Shown: positions 42,801-46,830, numbered from the stretch's first letter. The stretch is 64,000 bases of DNA from Apricaphanius iberus (GCA_028564705.1 JAPXFQ010002465.1:1488001-1552000), one strand, 5' to 3'. Made by a program: numbers and translations. The notes: generated by a model not told the origin, from the letters alone.

Positions 42801-45800
42801 GGAAGCCATGTGGCACTAGCTAATGGACAATTAATGGGGTTCTACACAGCTCAGCTGGTAGCTAAGTGCCTCCAGATCAAGCAGTTTATCATATTCCTTT
42901 TGAGCACACACACAGCAAAATACAATTATACACACCACTCATGGATATGTACACCTAGCCACAGCCCCCAGGTTAAACTTAGTGTGTAGATAAACCGTTT
43001 AGCTCAAAAAACCCACAATAAACCCAGTTCTGCCAGCTCTGCTGTCAGGTGACTGAGTGTGGGTCACACAGAGAGTAACTGAATGCACATGGAATAACCA
43101 GAAAGTGATGAATACAACAGGCAAATGGTACATATGGTCATAAATTACAGCCATGCATTGCCCTGCAAAACTATTCATGCTGTATTCTTATATTTGATTT
43201 ATAAAATCTAAAAAATTTGGAATGCATTTATGTGTCTTAACAACAGTTTTCAAATGTAGCTGCAGATTGACAAGGATTCCGGGCTAGACTTTGACTGAGA
43301 CTTCCTGAGGCGTCCTGCCAACAGACTCTACTACCTGAGCTGTGGATCTCTGCAGCTCCTCTAGAGTTATATAGGGCATATTGGTTAATTAAAATTCTTA
43401 GGCCTTGTGGATTTAGGCCACATGTGACTCTTAAAGGCCTCTGAGACAGCTCCTTGATTCAGGTTTCTATAGCTGTGTTTTATGTGATCATTCTTTCATT
43501 CCAAAACTTAAGAAAAAGACAAATGTTGTGGGTGATCTAAGCTAACAAAATTCACATTATTGTCTAACACAAAGTCCACAGCACTGTAGATTTACAAAAT
43601 GTTTTTGTCAGCTGTAGGCTACCTGTTAACTGTGGCTTAGTGGGAAAACACAGTTGACCACCGCCAGTTTCTGGTTTAGTATTTGCAGATTCACCTATTC
43701 AGAGATTTTTCAGTGGAACGGGACTGATGCCCTGTCTACATATAGCCAGGTATCTCTCAAAACTAAGATTTTTTTTAATGGTTGGCCTGTTATTAACACG
43801 AAAATGCACCAAAAACTTTTCAAAAACTCTGGCTAACTGAAGTTCTGCGTTTTCTGTTTTAAGCGTTTGCGTGTGGACAGATGCAACTGGATTATTAGGT
43901 GTTGTAACGTCACAATCCGCTCACTTGGGTGACTTGTGTTTACACTTAAAACACTATTTAACTTTCTCCAGCTAAACAGAAACAAAACAGAAATAATTAT
44001 TGTTGGACCCAAGGAGGAAGCACACAGCTTCAGCTAATACAACTAAAAACGACTCATCAGGCTCGTAATCTAGGTGAGGTTCAGACCTGAACCTCCAGGG
44101 TCACATAATGGCAATAACAAGGTCAGCTTTCTATCACCTGAAGAACATTTCTAGGATTAAAGGACTGATGTCACAGAAGGACCTTGAAAAACTGATCCAT
44201 GCGTTTATCTTTAGTCGGATTGATTACTGCAACAGCGTCCTCACAGGTCTACCTAAAAAATCAATCAGACAGCTGCAGCTGATCCAGAACGCTGCTGCTC
44301 GTGTTCTCACTAGAACCAGGAAAGTAGAACACATCACCCCAGTTCTTAAGTCCTTACGCTGGCTCCCTGTAGCTCAGAGAATAGACTTTAAAATACTCCT
44401 ACTTGTTTATAAATCACTGAACGGTTTAGCACCAAAGTATGTTGGAGATCTGCTGTCACTATACCAACCCAGCAGACCAATCAGGTCCTCCAACTCTAGA
44501 TTACTTAACATTCCTAAAATTAGAACTAAACAAGGAGAGGCAGCTTTCAGCTTCTATGCTCCACAAATCTGGAACAAACTTTCAAAAGAATGCAAAAATG
44601 CTGAGTCGTTTGGCTCTTTTAAATCAAAGCTTAAAACTCTACTATTCAGAGCTGCCTTTGAGCCCTAAATTGCACTTTCTGATTGCTTTGTGGTTTAATT
44701 TGTATTCCTATTTTTTATTTCCTTTATAACCAATTGTGTTTTATCTGTTTTTAATCTATATTAATTGCATAAATTTCAGCTTTTCTTATTAATTGATTGT
44801 GACTATCTGTTAAACCTATATGTTTTTGTAATCATGCTTTTTTAATCATGTATCTGGTATCATTTTCACTGAATCGTGTAAACCACCCCAAATTGCCTTG
44901 TGTTGAAAGTGTCTTATATAAATAAAATTGCCTTGCCATTTATGCTGTCAGAGCTGTGCTGACATTATCTTATATATCGTTTTTGTAGAAAGATACTCTG
45001 AGTGGACAAGATTTGGGAGAACTACTGCCCCCTACAGGCACGTCTATGAATGCACTTAAAAATGCACTTATCTGGGCAGGTGTGCGTAGGGATTTTAAAG
45101 GAGGTAGGGACAATATTCTTTAAACAAAAAAAATCCAGCTATGTGTGTACAGAGTGTAAGTTATTATGCAAATATCTGCCTGTTCACATATTTCTTTTTA
45201 GCTCATATGTAAATTATTGGAATAAAACTGCATCTTGGGAAGCTGTAATATCTAGGTGTAATCCTTCTTGGGATATTTCAAAGCACCCAATCTATGAGGG
45301 CCATTCACTTCACTTTGCACTGATTGGTTGTAGCCCTAAGAGGGAAAATAAGCAATACTGTAGACATTAGATTATCTGATAGAGTTAAAACGATTTCCAC
45401 TGTGCATGTTAACGCGCATTAAACTAGATTTGGATTTTGAACTATTAAAATAGGCCATTTTGGAGCAGGTCCTCATAGATTTTAACTATTCGTGGGTGGC
45501 CGTGGTTCATAATCTCCATGGATACAGAGCGTTTACTGTAGTTGTACTGCAATTGAAAAGTTCAAGGTATAATTCCACCTGCCTGTAGTCATCTGTTGAT
45601 GTGCCTCTGGGCCAGGCACTAAACTCCAAGTTGGCTACTGATCTACACGTTGGTGTAAGAATGTGGTGATTTTAGATAGGGGGTGTTTGATTTCACTGTT
45701 GTGTTGGTATATGTAGTAGCATGAGGAAAGGAGGGGCGAGGTATCCGTGAGACCAACCTGGTGAGGTCAGCCTGCTGGTGAAGCTGCTCTTGTACTTTCC

Positions 45801-45926
45801 GACAAACCTCGCCGGCCGTGTCGTACACTTTGCCAACTTTCGTGAAGAGGGCGGCTATCTTGTCACTTCGGAGAAAGCCAGCTGCACGTCTCTTCAGGAG
45901 GTGACTCAGGCAGGCCTCGATGGCAG
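234..45926 (-). CDS. sgsm2: SGSM2 (RUTBC1): RUN-TBC Rab GTPase-activating protein, 20 exons, partial at both ends
   Basis: Twenty exons (listed separately) join in frame on the minus strand with GT-AG introns, giving about 935 residues without a stop. The order is RUN domain, PH-like Rab9-binding region, acidic linker, then a TBC domain split by an inserted linker. This is the SGSM1/SGSM2 architecture. SGSM2 is preferred over SGSM1 because of [40 protein letters not shown] and MEMQGFG, which resemble human SGSM2 from memory. Known family role: a cytosolic and membrane-recruited GAP that binds Rab9A and stimulates GTP hydrolysis by Rab32/Rab33B-type GTPases in endosome and lysosome-related-organelle traffic. 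Both catalytic fingers are intact (Arg in IDKDVQR, Gln in GYVQG). The N-terminal exon(s) with the start codon and the exons after LLDFKR are missing, so this is a fragment of a gene longer than the window. No promoter is visible. Confidence 0.95.
382..399. repeat. (AC)n microsatellite
   Basis: About nine AC units directly downstream (in gene sense) of the exon 19 donor. It is ordinary intronic simple sequence. Confidence 0.9.
411..520 (-). CDS. sgsm2: SGSM2 visible exon 19: TBC domain
   Basis: Acceptor ttccag at 521-526, donor gtgatg at 405-410. It encodes [20 protein letters not shown], then [16 protein letters not shown], nearly identical to the mammalian proteins as I recall them. It is followed in the intron by a short AC repeat. 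Confidence 0.97.
803..885 (-). CDS. sgsm2: SGSM2 visible exon 18: TBC domain, glutamine finger
   Basis: Acceptor ctgcag at 886-891, donor gtgaga at 797-802. It encodes [20 protein letters not shown], then LMVILDD. YVQ is the TBC YxQ motif, with the catalytic Gln codon at 849-851. The Glu codon after DD is completed by exon 19. Confidence 0.97.
886..1445. other. Intron 17/18 sequence, nothing recognised
   Basis: AT-rich sequence between exon 18 and the hAT insertion, without codon structure or a repeat I can name. Confidence 0.6.
1454..2821. mobile_element. hAT-superfamily element with perfect 8-bp target duplication
   Basis: The left end reads CAGTTTTGGG and the right end, reverse-complemented, CAGTGTTGGG. 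This is the usual hAT CA-starting terminus. It is flanked by AATATCTG at 1446-1453 and an identical AATATCTG at 2822-2829, the 8-bp duplication expected of hAT. At 1368 bp it is too short for a full transposase. Open stretches at 1620-2009 and 2120-2311 show no recognisable domain, so it is probably non-autonomous or internally deleted. Confidence 0.93.
2830..3205 (+). mobile_element. LINE 3' UTR fragment (same family as 61600-62460)
   Basis: It shares ordered blocks with the 3' UTR at 62.2-62.46 kb: aacgttctccat, a CT-rich stretch, cagacagtcgtggcagat, gagccaggttctgg, then tcctctccactgtcgctac and a Tgctagctcag block. It has no coding part. The hAT element inserted at its left edge. Confidence 0.7.
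3225..3345 (-). mobile_element. Tc1/mariner-like terminal fragment
   Basis: It contains acagacctctacatgctttg, ggtgtattaaatacttgtt and a ccccaatgta end, resembling the common teleost Tc1 terminus (ACAGACCTCTACATG ... CCCCACTGTA). A similar terminus lies at 46290-46370. No transposase is attached. Confidence 0.6.
3390..3514. repeat. Short inverted-repeat (foldback) structure
   Basis: ATTTGAGCCTACA at 3390-3402 is matched by its exact reverse complement at 3502-3514, 99 bp apart. It may be a small MITE core. The family is unknown. Confidence 0.6.
3676..3800 (-). CDS. sgsm2: SGSM2 visible exon 17: TBC domain, arginine finger
   Basis: Acceptor atacag at 3801-3806, donor gtaga at 3671-3675. It encodes [20 protein letters not shown], then [17 protein letters not shown] is the TBC IxxDxxR motif. 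Its catalytic Arg codon is at 3741-3743 and is intact. Confidence 0.97.
4259..4448. mobile_element. hAT-type MITE beside SGSM2 exon 16 donor
   Basis: Inverted ends GGGGTTTGCAACTCCA (4261-4276) and GGGGTCTGCAACTCCA (reverse complement of 4431-4446) match at 15/16. The interior has the cctgagtcaaatga / tgactcaggtg pattern of the abundant teleost 'GGGGTTTGCAACTCCAG' MITE. Its right end is about 39 bp inside the intron after exon 16. Confidence 0.8.
4486..4866 (-). CDS. sgsm2: SGSM2 visible exon 16: low-complexity linker (largest visible exon)
   Basis: Acceptor ctcag just above 4866, donor gtgcgt at 4480-4485. The 127 codons begin [11 protein letters not shown], with [20 protein letters not shown] in the middle and a Gly/Glu-rich tract. 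This is the poorly conserved insert between the two halves of the TBC domain. hAT-type elements sit on both sides (4259-4448 and 4981-5391). Confidence 0.95.
4981..5391 (+). mobile_element. Deleted hAT element with ZBED-type coding remnant and target duplication
   Basis: The left terminus is CAGGGGTGTGCCGGTACACC and the right terminus (reverse complement) is TAGGGCTTTGCCGGTACCCC. The flanks GGAAGTAC (4973-4980) and GGAAGTAG (5392-5399) look like an 8-bp duplication with one change. An internal open stretch (5083-5343) encodes [17 protein letters not shown], the peptide that precedes the BED zinc finger in many hAT transposases. The finger and catalytic core are gone. Confidence 0.88.
5400..8031. 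other. Intron 15/16, no gene recognised
   Basis: Unassigned sequence with a short (CCCTAA)-like stretch at about 6384-6402. Open stretches near 6.6-7.05 kb on both strands overlap each other and show no domain. Confidence 0.6.
8032..8214 (-). CDS. sgsm2: SGSM2 visible exon 15: inserted linker of split TBC domain
   Basis: Acceptor atggag at 8215-8220, donor gtgaga at 8026-8031. It encodes [20 protein letters not shown], then [20 protein letters not shown]. These match SGSM2 better than SGSM1 and are the main support for the paralogue call. Confidence 0.96.
8298..8426 (-). CDS. sgsm2: SGSM2 visible exon 14: TBC domain motif RxxxW
   Basis: Acceptor gtgtag above 8426, donor gtagag at 8292-8297. 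It encodes [16 protein letters not shown], then [18 protein letters not shown], which holds the TBC signature R-x-x-x-W. The exon has 43 codons and both ends are in phase 0. Confidence 0.96.
8427..11105. other. Left part of intron 13/14, mostly unassigned
   Basis: No exon signature. Long overlapping open stretches at 9.1-9.9 kb on both strands have no recognisable domain. A block at 9461-9560 looks retrotransposon-derived and is listed separately. Confidence 0.6.
9461..9560 (+). repeat. Retrotransposon-tail-like repeat fragment
   Basis: It contains ccagtcggtggcggtaatac followed by an A-rich, aagaagacg-like end. This resembles a teleost repeat tail with the same CAGTCGGTGGCGGTAATGC box. Class not determined. 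Confidence 0.5.
11110..11560 (-). mobile_element. LINE 3' UTR fragment, antisense
   Basis: Read on the minus strand it contains ggttctggttgtgctggagg, ttaaggggg and a terminal aagtgccttgagat block with a ttgaactgaactgaat tail. It matches the UTR at 62.2-62.46 kb and the tails at 13.3 kb (+) and 21.0 kb (-). Confidence 0.75.
11748..12095 (+). repeat. Unclassified repeat, inverted partner of 38285-38620
   Basis: It shares ordered blocks with the reverse complement of 38285-38620: gaccaacctgaac, gtgtcca, gctagcttaccgatcc-like, tgtgggtccatcta, gtaggctt, aaaactac and gtcactcctctcctg. No coding potential or known family recognised. Confidence 0.75.
12236..12625. mobile_element. hAT-like terminus and decayed interior
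   Basis: It begins tagggatgcaacaataccac, a typical degenerate hAT end with imperfect GATACCAATAC repeats. Its interior (acattttaagtatcggttca, gcagactttcc) matches 31190-31480 in reverse complement. The other end and a target duplication were not found. Confidence 0.6.
12890..13420 (+). mobile_element. LINE 3' UTR fragment with tail
   Basis: It starts with agaagctccacctggtctgg, also seen at about 2846, then has tctgctgggattcctta and ends aagtgcctttagatgacatc and gttgtgaattggctctatat, the 3' terminus shared with 11.1 kb and 21.0 kb copies. The middle is diverged or deleted. Confidence 0.65.
13688..13833 (-). CDS. sgsm2: SGSM2 visible exon 13: TBC region
   Basis: Acceptor catcag above 13833, donor gtgggtg at 13681-13687. 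It encodes [20 protein letters not shown], then VPPDRP and [15 protein letters not shown] Trp codon is completed across the junction with exon 12, giving FYGWLAYC. Confidence 0.96.
13834..15760. other. Intron 12/13, nothing recognised
   Basis: AT-rich intronic sequence without a recognisable exon. The block at 15.0-15.2 kb (cggtgttgataga..., ttgataaaccagccgc) may be MITE-derived, but I could not define its ends. Confidence 0.5.
15761..15825 (-). CDS. sgsm2: SGSM2 visible exon 12: start of TBC region, NAGNAG acceptor
   Basis: A 65-nt exon encoding [20 protein letters not shown], with donor gtaagt at 15755-15760. The acceptor is a tandem cagcag (15826-15831). Either AG keeps frame. The proximal one would add a single Ser, extending the exon to 15828. 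I chose the exon-side AG because it gives ...TIPLKMLC, closest to the family. Confidence 0.92.
15826..17065. other. Right part of intron 11/12, nothing recognised
   Basis: No domain in the short open stretches here (for example 16452-16658 and 16781-17044, minus strand). No repeat was named with confidence. Confidence 0.5.
17066..18135 (-). mobile_element. Decayed Tc1-like transposon, interrupted
   Basis: Read antisense, it shows ordered blocks of a Tc1-type element: gctttgtgcactgg...cagtcatgttgg...aaactgtttcca, then gccatggaaactca...ccatgaaactctctac, ggaggtctgtagc, and the end cacctgaattcaattatgtg then cccaatacttttgg. These are reverse-strand transposase sequence and the TIR region. The centre (17312 to about 17700) is occupied by an unrelated repeat. 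Its end lies about 70-80 bp from SGSM2 exon 11. Confidence 0.75.
17312..17600 (+). repeat. Unclassified repeat inserted in the Tc1 relic; partner at 37205-37500
   Basis: Shared blocks with 37.2 kb in the same orientation: agaaaatc, attattgaatgaagtg, gctggcatt-like, tagagtgtcacacagatag / tagagtgtcacagagatag, gtgaagaaatgga-like, and a following tactgtttgat / taccgtttcat. No coding signal. Confidence 0.65.
18204..18378 (-). CDS. sgsm2: SGSM2 visible exon 11: Ser/Cys-rich linker
   Basis: Acceptor ggtgtag above 18378, donor gtatgc at 18198-18203. It encodes [18 protein letters not shown], then [19 protein letters not shown] and TCLHQPMD. Human SGSM2 has a comparable GDMIEMQGFG plus Cys/Ser-rich tract. 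The terminus of a Tc1 relic lies within about 70-80 bp of its donor. Confidence 0.88.
18379..20239. other. Part of intron 10/11, nothing recognised
   Basis: Purine-rich stretches at 18.6-18.85 kb and 19.2-19.4 kb (with a G tract at about 19382) produce long but compositionally biased open frames. No gene is supported. Confidence 0.55.
20240..20400 (+). repeat. tRNA-derived SINE
   Basis: It has a polymerase III A-box-like gcacagtggttagtgcagg and a B-box-like agtttgagtcct about 45 bp later, followed by a C/T-rich body. A second copy with the same layout lies at 29635-29815. It is a retroposed pseudo-tRNA, not a functional tRNA. Confidence 0.75.
21003..21185 (-). mobile_element. LINE 3' terminal fragment, antisense
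   Basis: It opens with attcaattcaattcactttt and tatatagctccaaatcacaac, followed by catctcaaggcacttt. This is the reverse complement of the tail family seen at 11.1 kb (-) and 13.3 kb (+). Confidence 0.75.
21830..22540 (+). mobile_element. Decayed LINE endonuclease-domain fragment
   Basis: Across shifting frames, peptides such as [14 protein letters not shown] and [19 protein letters not shown] resemble the APE-type endonuclease of L2/CR1-like LINEs (usual form GDFNIH.D). Stops and frameshifts abound. The strand is plus. Confidence 0.65.
22541..23849. other. Intron 10/11 sequence between LINE parts
   Basis: No exon recognised. The GC-richer block at 22.55-22.96 kb, with an open stretch at 22696-22929, has no domain I know. 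Confidence 0.5.
23850..24165 (+). mobile_element. LINE 3' end (ORF2 C-terminus plus tail)
   Basis: It ends an open frame with LEIFKPFLI and [12 protein letters not shown] then stop, the C-terminus typical of L2-like LINE ORF2. The tail is aaataaagctgccttacctt. It may be the 3' end of the endonuclease-bearing copy at 21.8 kb. Confidence 0.7.
24660..24780 (+). pseudogene. THAP-type zinc finger remnant (frameshifted)
   Basis: One frame gives MSCAVGCTK. After a one-base shift the next reads [14 protein letters not shown]. This order (C-x3-C, then GxxFYR) resembles the start of a THAP domain as found in P-element-like and other transposases. The second Cys/His pair was not seen. It is a short, broken relic. 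Confidence 0.4.
24781..25469. other. Intron 10/11 next to exon 10, nothing recognised
   Basis: No repeat or exon identified. Confidence 0.55.
25470..25604 (-). CDS. sgsm2: SGSM2 visible exon 10: acidic linker
   Basis: Acceptor aagcag at 25605-25610, chosen because it makes ITINYHH in frame with exon 9. Donor gttttt begins at 25469. It encodes [20 protein letters not shown], an acidic run, then [17 protein letters not shown]. The donor is weaker than the others (AAAG/gttttt). Confidence 0.92.
25814..25946 (-). CDS. sgsm2: SGSM2 visible exon 9: end of Rab-binding region
   Basis: Acceptor tggcag at 25947-25952, donor gtgagt at 25808-25813. It encodes [12 protein letters not shown], a variable segment with [11 protein letters not shown], then [15 protein letters not shown]. 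The family equivalent is TDYVFRIIYPG. Confidence 0.96.
26757..26919 (-). CDS. sgsm2: SGSM2 visible exon 8: Rab-binding PH-like region
   Basis: Acceptor ttccag at 26920-26925, donor gtaacg at 26751-26756. It encodes [20 protein letters not shown], then [20 protein letters not shown] and [11 protein letters not shown]. This is among the most conserved stretches of SGSM1/2. Confidence 0.97.
27271..27338 (-). CDS. sgsm2: SGSM2 visible exon 7: Rab-binding PH-like region
   Basis: A 68-nt exon with acceptor tttttag just above 27338 and donor gtgagt at 27265-27270. It encodes [20 protein letters not shown], matching the family's YWDYA...IVCIHCHQQ. It was placed by phase between exons 6 and 8. Confidence 0.94.
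27443..27567 (-). CDS. sgsm2: SGSM2 visible exon 6: Rab-binding PH-like region
   Basis: Acceptor tggtag at 27568-27573, donor gttggg at 27437-27442. It encodes [20 protein letters not shown] and [11 protein letters not shown]. The family equivalent is [20 protein letters not shown], the beta-rich part of the Rab9-binding domain. Confidence 0.95.
28265..28529. mobile_element. TTAA-target MITE (piggyBac-type), 265 bp
   Basis: It is flanked by TTAA at 28261-28264 and 28530-28533. The left end is AGGGATATTCCACCTCTACG and the right end reverse-complemented is AAGCAATATTCCACCCCTAA, so the ends form imperfect inverted repeats. The interior has no coding frame. A TTAA duplication is the piggyBac signature. 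Confidence 0.85.
29095..29172 (-). mobile_element. hAT-like terminal fragment
   Basis: It reads agattactctgttacct then taacgccgttactcccaaca. The reverse complement starts tgttgggagtaacggcgtta, a common teleost hAT end (CAGTGTTGGGAGTAACG). The opposite end is not found. Confidence 0.55.
29173..29560 (+). pseudogene. Tc1-like transposase fragment, decayed
   Basis: Peptides [20 protein letters not shown], then MWHRVGE and [20 protein letters not shown], match the order in Tc1-like transposases, where GGGGVMVW lies in the catalytic region. Stops interrupt the frame. It starts at the broken hAT terminus. Confidence 0.65.
29635..29815 (+). repeat. tRNA-derived SINE, second copy
   Basis: A-box-like tggcatagtggttacagcag and B-box-like ggtttgagtcct, then the C/T-rich body and an A-rich end (caaataaaaacc). 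It is the same family as 20240-20400. Confidence 0.75.
29825..29935 (-). repeat. Teleost repeat with CCGCTTATCC box
   Basis: It contains catccattttctgtaccgct, tatcctcaaggggtcg and ggtggggtacaccctggaca, a recurrent teleost repeat. A sense fragment of the same unit (gaccgctggagatgggcacc, cgcgactctgtgaggataag) precedes the microsatellite at 62.58 kb. Confidence 0.65.
30105..30239 (-). CDS. sgsm2: SGSM2 visible exon 5: linker into Rab-binding region
   Basis: Acceptor ttccag at 30240-30245, donor gtatga beginning at 30104. It encodes [15 protein letters not shown], then [20 protein letters not shown], conserved at the start of the Rab-binding PH-like region. It is a phase-0 exon of 135 nt. Confidence 0.96.
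30328..30476 (-). CDS. sgsm2: SGSM2 visible exon 4: end of RUN domain
   Basis: Acceptor ttccag at 30477-30482, donor gtgagt at 30322-30327. It encodes [20 protein letters not shown] and [12 protein letters not shown], strongly conserved in SGSM1/2, then a basic linker ending RRPALG. It ends on a codon boundary. Confidence 0.96.
31140..31490. mobile_element. Inverted partner of the 12.2-12.6 kb hAT-like repeat
   Basis: It carries tgaatagatacttaaaatgt and aactctgcaataatttcaca, the reverse complement of blocks at 12.43-12.50 kb, and ends with cggtattgtatcag-type degenerate repeats. The intron between SGSM2 exons 3 and 4 hosts it. Confidence 0.6.
31699..31766 (-). CDS. sgsm2: SGSM2 visible exon 3: RUN domain
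   Basis: Acceptor ctgcag at 31767-31772, donor gtgagtaa at 31691-31698. The short 68-nt exon encodes [20 protein letters not shown]. The codon for Ser is completed across the junction with exon 2, and a Val codon across the junction with exon 4. It is too short for a standard ORF scan and was found by family order and phase. Confidence 0.95.
31767..32575. other. Intron 2/3, nothing recognised
   Basis: Contains a short (GATC/TATC) stretch at about 31926-31945. No repeat family or exon seen. Confidence 0.55.
32576..32743 (-). CDS. sgsm2: SGSM2 visible exon 2: RUN domain
   Basis: Acceptor ctacag at 32744-32749, donor gtgat at 32571-32575. It encodes a short Ser/Pro-rich loop ([15 protein letters not shown]) and then [19 protein letters not shown], a conserved RUN core helix. 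The reading frame continues from exon 1. Confidence 0.96.
32883..33250 (+). pseudogene. Transposon-associated P2X7-C-terminal-like fragment
   Basis: An open frame at 32883-33086 begins [20 protein letters not shown] and includes [17 protein letters not shown]. This layout (I-G-P-I-x-P-x-x-F-E-P-[ED], then SEW before a Cys-rich cluster) resembles the multicopy 'P2X7 C-terminal-like' proteins of teleost genomes. The Cys cluster is lost. It is a relic inside an SGSM2 intron. The assignment is from memory of the motif only. Confidence 0.4.
33670..34010 (+). mobile_element. Decayed LINE reverse-transcriptase fragment
   Basis: Across frames: [25 protein letters not shown], then [23 protein letters not shown] peptide, the N-terminal RT order of L2-like LINEs (L.KKP.LD...NYRPISNL..., FRSGFR..HSTETAL). 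Several stops. Confidence 0.65.
34651..34732 (+). repeat. Compound tetranucleotide microsatellite
   Basis: (AAGT)n passes into (GAGT)n and then (AAGG)n. It explains the Leu/Thr-rich open frame on the minus strand here. Confidence 0.9.
35166..35695 (+). mobile_element. hAT element 5' part with BED zinc finger, truncated
   Basis: It begins with CAGGGGTGTAAC, a hAT terminus. A continuous frame from about 35430 encodes [18 protein letters not shown], then [37 protein letters not shown]-x2-C and the downstream H-rich [10 protein letters not shown] form a BED zinc finger. The transposase catalytic core and the 3' terminus are missing, and a stop closes the frame at about 35691. Confidence 0.8.
35696..36806. 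other. Possible continuation of the hAT relic, otherwise unassigned
   Basis: No catalytic hAT motif was found. A frame at 35817-35999 has no clear domain. The right terminus that should pair with 35166 was not seen. Confidence 0.4.
36807..36841 (+). repeat. (TG)n microsatellite
   Basis: About 17 TG units. It causes the Val/Cys repeat in the plus-strand open frame here. Confidence 0.95.
37205..37500 (+). repeat. Unclassified repeat, partner of 17312-17600
   Basis: Same block order and orientation as at 17.3 kb (attattgaatgaagtgga, tagagtgtcacagagatagt). Not in a Tc1 context here. Confidence 0.65.
37535..38035 (-). mobile_element. L2-like LINE 3' end, antisense
   Basis: On the minus strand it reads cgtgttctcactagaaccag, then cacatcaccccagttctgaa, and ends with a caaatgacatcgccttacct tail. 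It is the same ORF2 C-terminal segment as at 44.1-44.9 kb, in the opposite orientation and with internal losses. Confidence 0.85.
38285..38620 (-). repeat. Unclassified repeat, inverted partner of 11748-12095
   Basis: Reverse-complement similarity over about 330 bp to 11.75-12.09 kb. Both copies lie in SGSM2 introns. Family unknown. Confidence 0.75.
39195..39455 (+). mobile_element. Unclassified element A, left part (copy 1)
   Basis: Blocks gatatttttctacggtttgg, cctgtcatccacacg, aaaaactcaggccaagtgaa and tctgtgtgttctccgt also occur in copy 2 at about 43.74-43.88 kb. A Harbinger-like element interrupts the copy, and the right part follows at 40752. Confidence 0.65.
39456..40751. mobile_element. 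PIF/Harbinger-like DNA element with TTA duplication
   Basis: The left end is AAGTGCTTACAGACCGAACG and the right end reverse-complemented GGGTGCTTACACACCCAATG. They are inverted ends sharing GTGCTTACA and ACC. TTA stands on both sides (39453-39455, 40752-40754), as expected for Harbinger's 3-bp target. The interior is GC-rich near the ends, with CpG-rich cgcgac blocks and an ataaataaaggattcttcta A/T block at about 39700 that may be a further small insertion. No transposase frame. Confidence 0.75.
40752..40960 (+). mobile_element. Unclassified element A, right part (copy 1)
   Basis: It has gaaagttactctgagctgat, actactgccccctacaggt and acgcatttatccggttatgt, paired with 44.99-45.12 kb (actactgccccctacaggca, atgcacttatctgggcaggt). 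Confidence 0.7.
40961..43639. other. Intron 1/2 sequence, no gene recognised
   Basis: AT-rich, with a C tract at about 41484 and a short (GT)n at about 42472-42488. No exon, repeat family or coding pattern identified. Confidence 0.55.
43640..45125 (+). mobile_element. Unclassified element A (copy 2), split by a LINE
   Basis: The left part (about 43640-43954) has gttggcctgttattaacacg, aaaaactctggctaactgaa and a tgcgttttctgttttaagcg block. The right part (44946-45125) has gaaagatactctgagtggac and aactactgccccctacaggc. Copy 1 has the same two parts at 39.2 and 40.8 kb, separated by a different insertion. Confidence 0.65.
43955..44945 (+). mobile_element. 5'-truncated L2-like LINE (ORF2 C-terminus)
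   Basis: The frame 44108-44668 (186 aa) includes [40 protein letters not shown] and [20 protein letters not shown], then [13 protein letters not shown] and stop. This is the C-terminal domain of fish L2/CR1-type LINEs. The tail is aaataaaattgccttgcc. Upstream remnants include [19 protein letters not shown]. It is the best preserved of the copies in the window but lacks the endonuclease and RT core. Confidence 0.92.
45758..45926 (-). CDS. sgsm2: SGSM2 visible exon 1: start of RUN domain
   Basis: The acceptor is ctgcag at 45927-45932 and the donor is gttggt at 45752-45757. The exon encodes EACLSHLLK and [20 protein letters not shown], the N-terminal RUN helices of SGSM1/2. It enters with two bases completing a codon and leaves with two (AG), which join the next exon as Arg. 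The family N-terminus that should precede it was not found in the remaining 18 kb. It is followed by an intron of about 13 kb. Confidence 0.95.
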
Positions 45927-46289
45927 CTGCAGGCATAGGAAGTGCGTTAATAATGACAGACACTGGAAGCCAACAGAAACACTAAACACAGAGGTGAAAT
46001 ATGTTTACCAGAATGTTTCTTTAGTCTGAATTCCACATGCATTATTCCATTATGCCAGGGGTGGATGCACTAAACTATTGTTGGTTTGTAAGTATCTGCA
46101 AACCTGAGTTTGTTTGCCTCAGATTCTGAAAATAGACACAAAGGCAGATCTAGTCCTAAAATAGCTTCACTGGCTCAGTGACAGTCTAGTAGCAATAGAA
46201 TAAGGAATTATAGATGCATTTAGGCGGAATACCACCCAGTTTTTTTATTTGTCTGAATTTTAGTCACAGAAAATAAATAAAACTGTGTG

Positions 46290-46370
46290 AGAGTTCTAGT
46301 ACGTTTGATACAAATCACAGATCTCTACATCAGCAGTGTATCAAATCCTTGTTCTCCCCACTGTATATCT
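46290..46370 (-). mobile_element. Tc1-like terminal fragment
   Basis: gatacaaatcacagatctct, gcagtgtatcaaatccttgt and the end ccccactgtata form a Tc1-type terminus. Compare 3225-3345. Confidence 0.6.
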
Positions 46371-46387
46371 CACACTCACTGTTCACT

Positions 46388-46575
46388 TTATTAGGTACAC
46401 CTTGCTAGTACCAGTTTGGACCCACTTTTGCCTTCAGAACTGCCTTAATCCTCTGTGGCATAGATTCAACAAGTGACTGGAAACATTCCTCAGAGATTTT
46501 GGTCCATATTGACATGATACCGTCATGCAGTTCCTGCAGATTTGTCGGCTGCACATCCATGATGAGAATCTCCCG
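46388..46575 (+). repeat. DNA-transposon-like repeat starting TTCACTTTATTAGGTACACC
   Basis: The sequence ttcactttattaggtacacc, then ttgccttcagaactgcctta, and gcagatttgtcggctgcaca is a recognisable abundant teleost repeat. It is truncated on the right, just after gagaatctcccgttc. I am unsure of its superfamily. Confidence 0.7.
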
Positions 46576-46634
46576 TTCACATTTCTTTTCGGGTAGCTAA
46601 ATATGACTTTATCCACTGTATGACCATTGTTGAG

Positions 46635-46830
46635 AATTTATATATGCGGTGTATTTATGAGTATGTCATACTTAATTTTGTCAAAAGTTTTCTTGAAATT
46701 AAGATACACTGCTCTGATCACACAACCCCTGTCCAGTTTGGATCTGATGTTCTCCAGGAGCATATTACTTGCGGTCTATGAGTGATTTTTTCGAAAGCCA
46801 AATTGCAAAGAATCCAATGTGTCTTTAACA
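46635..46830 (-). mobile_element. LINE reverse-transcriptase fragment
   Basis: On the minus strand it encodes LQFGFRKNHST, then NIRSKLDRGCVIRAVYLNFK and KTFDKI. This is the RT region around motif A, whose usual form is FLDLKKAFDTV; the first Asp is Asn here. Very short relic. Confidence 0.65.
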
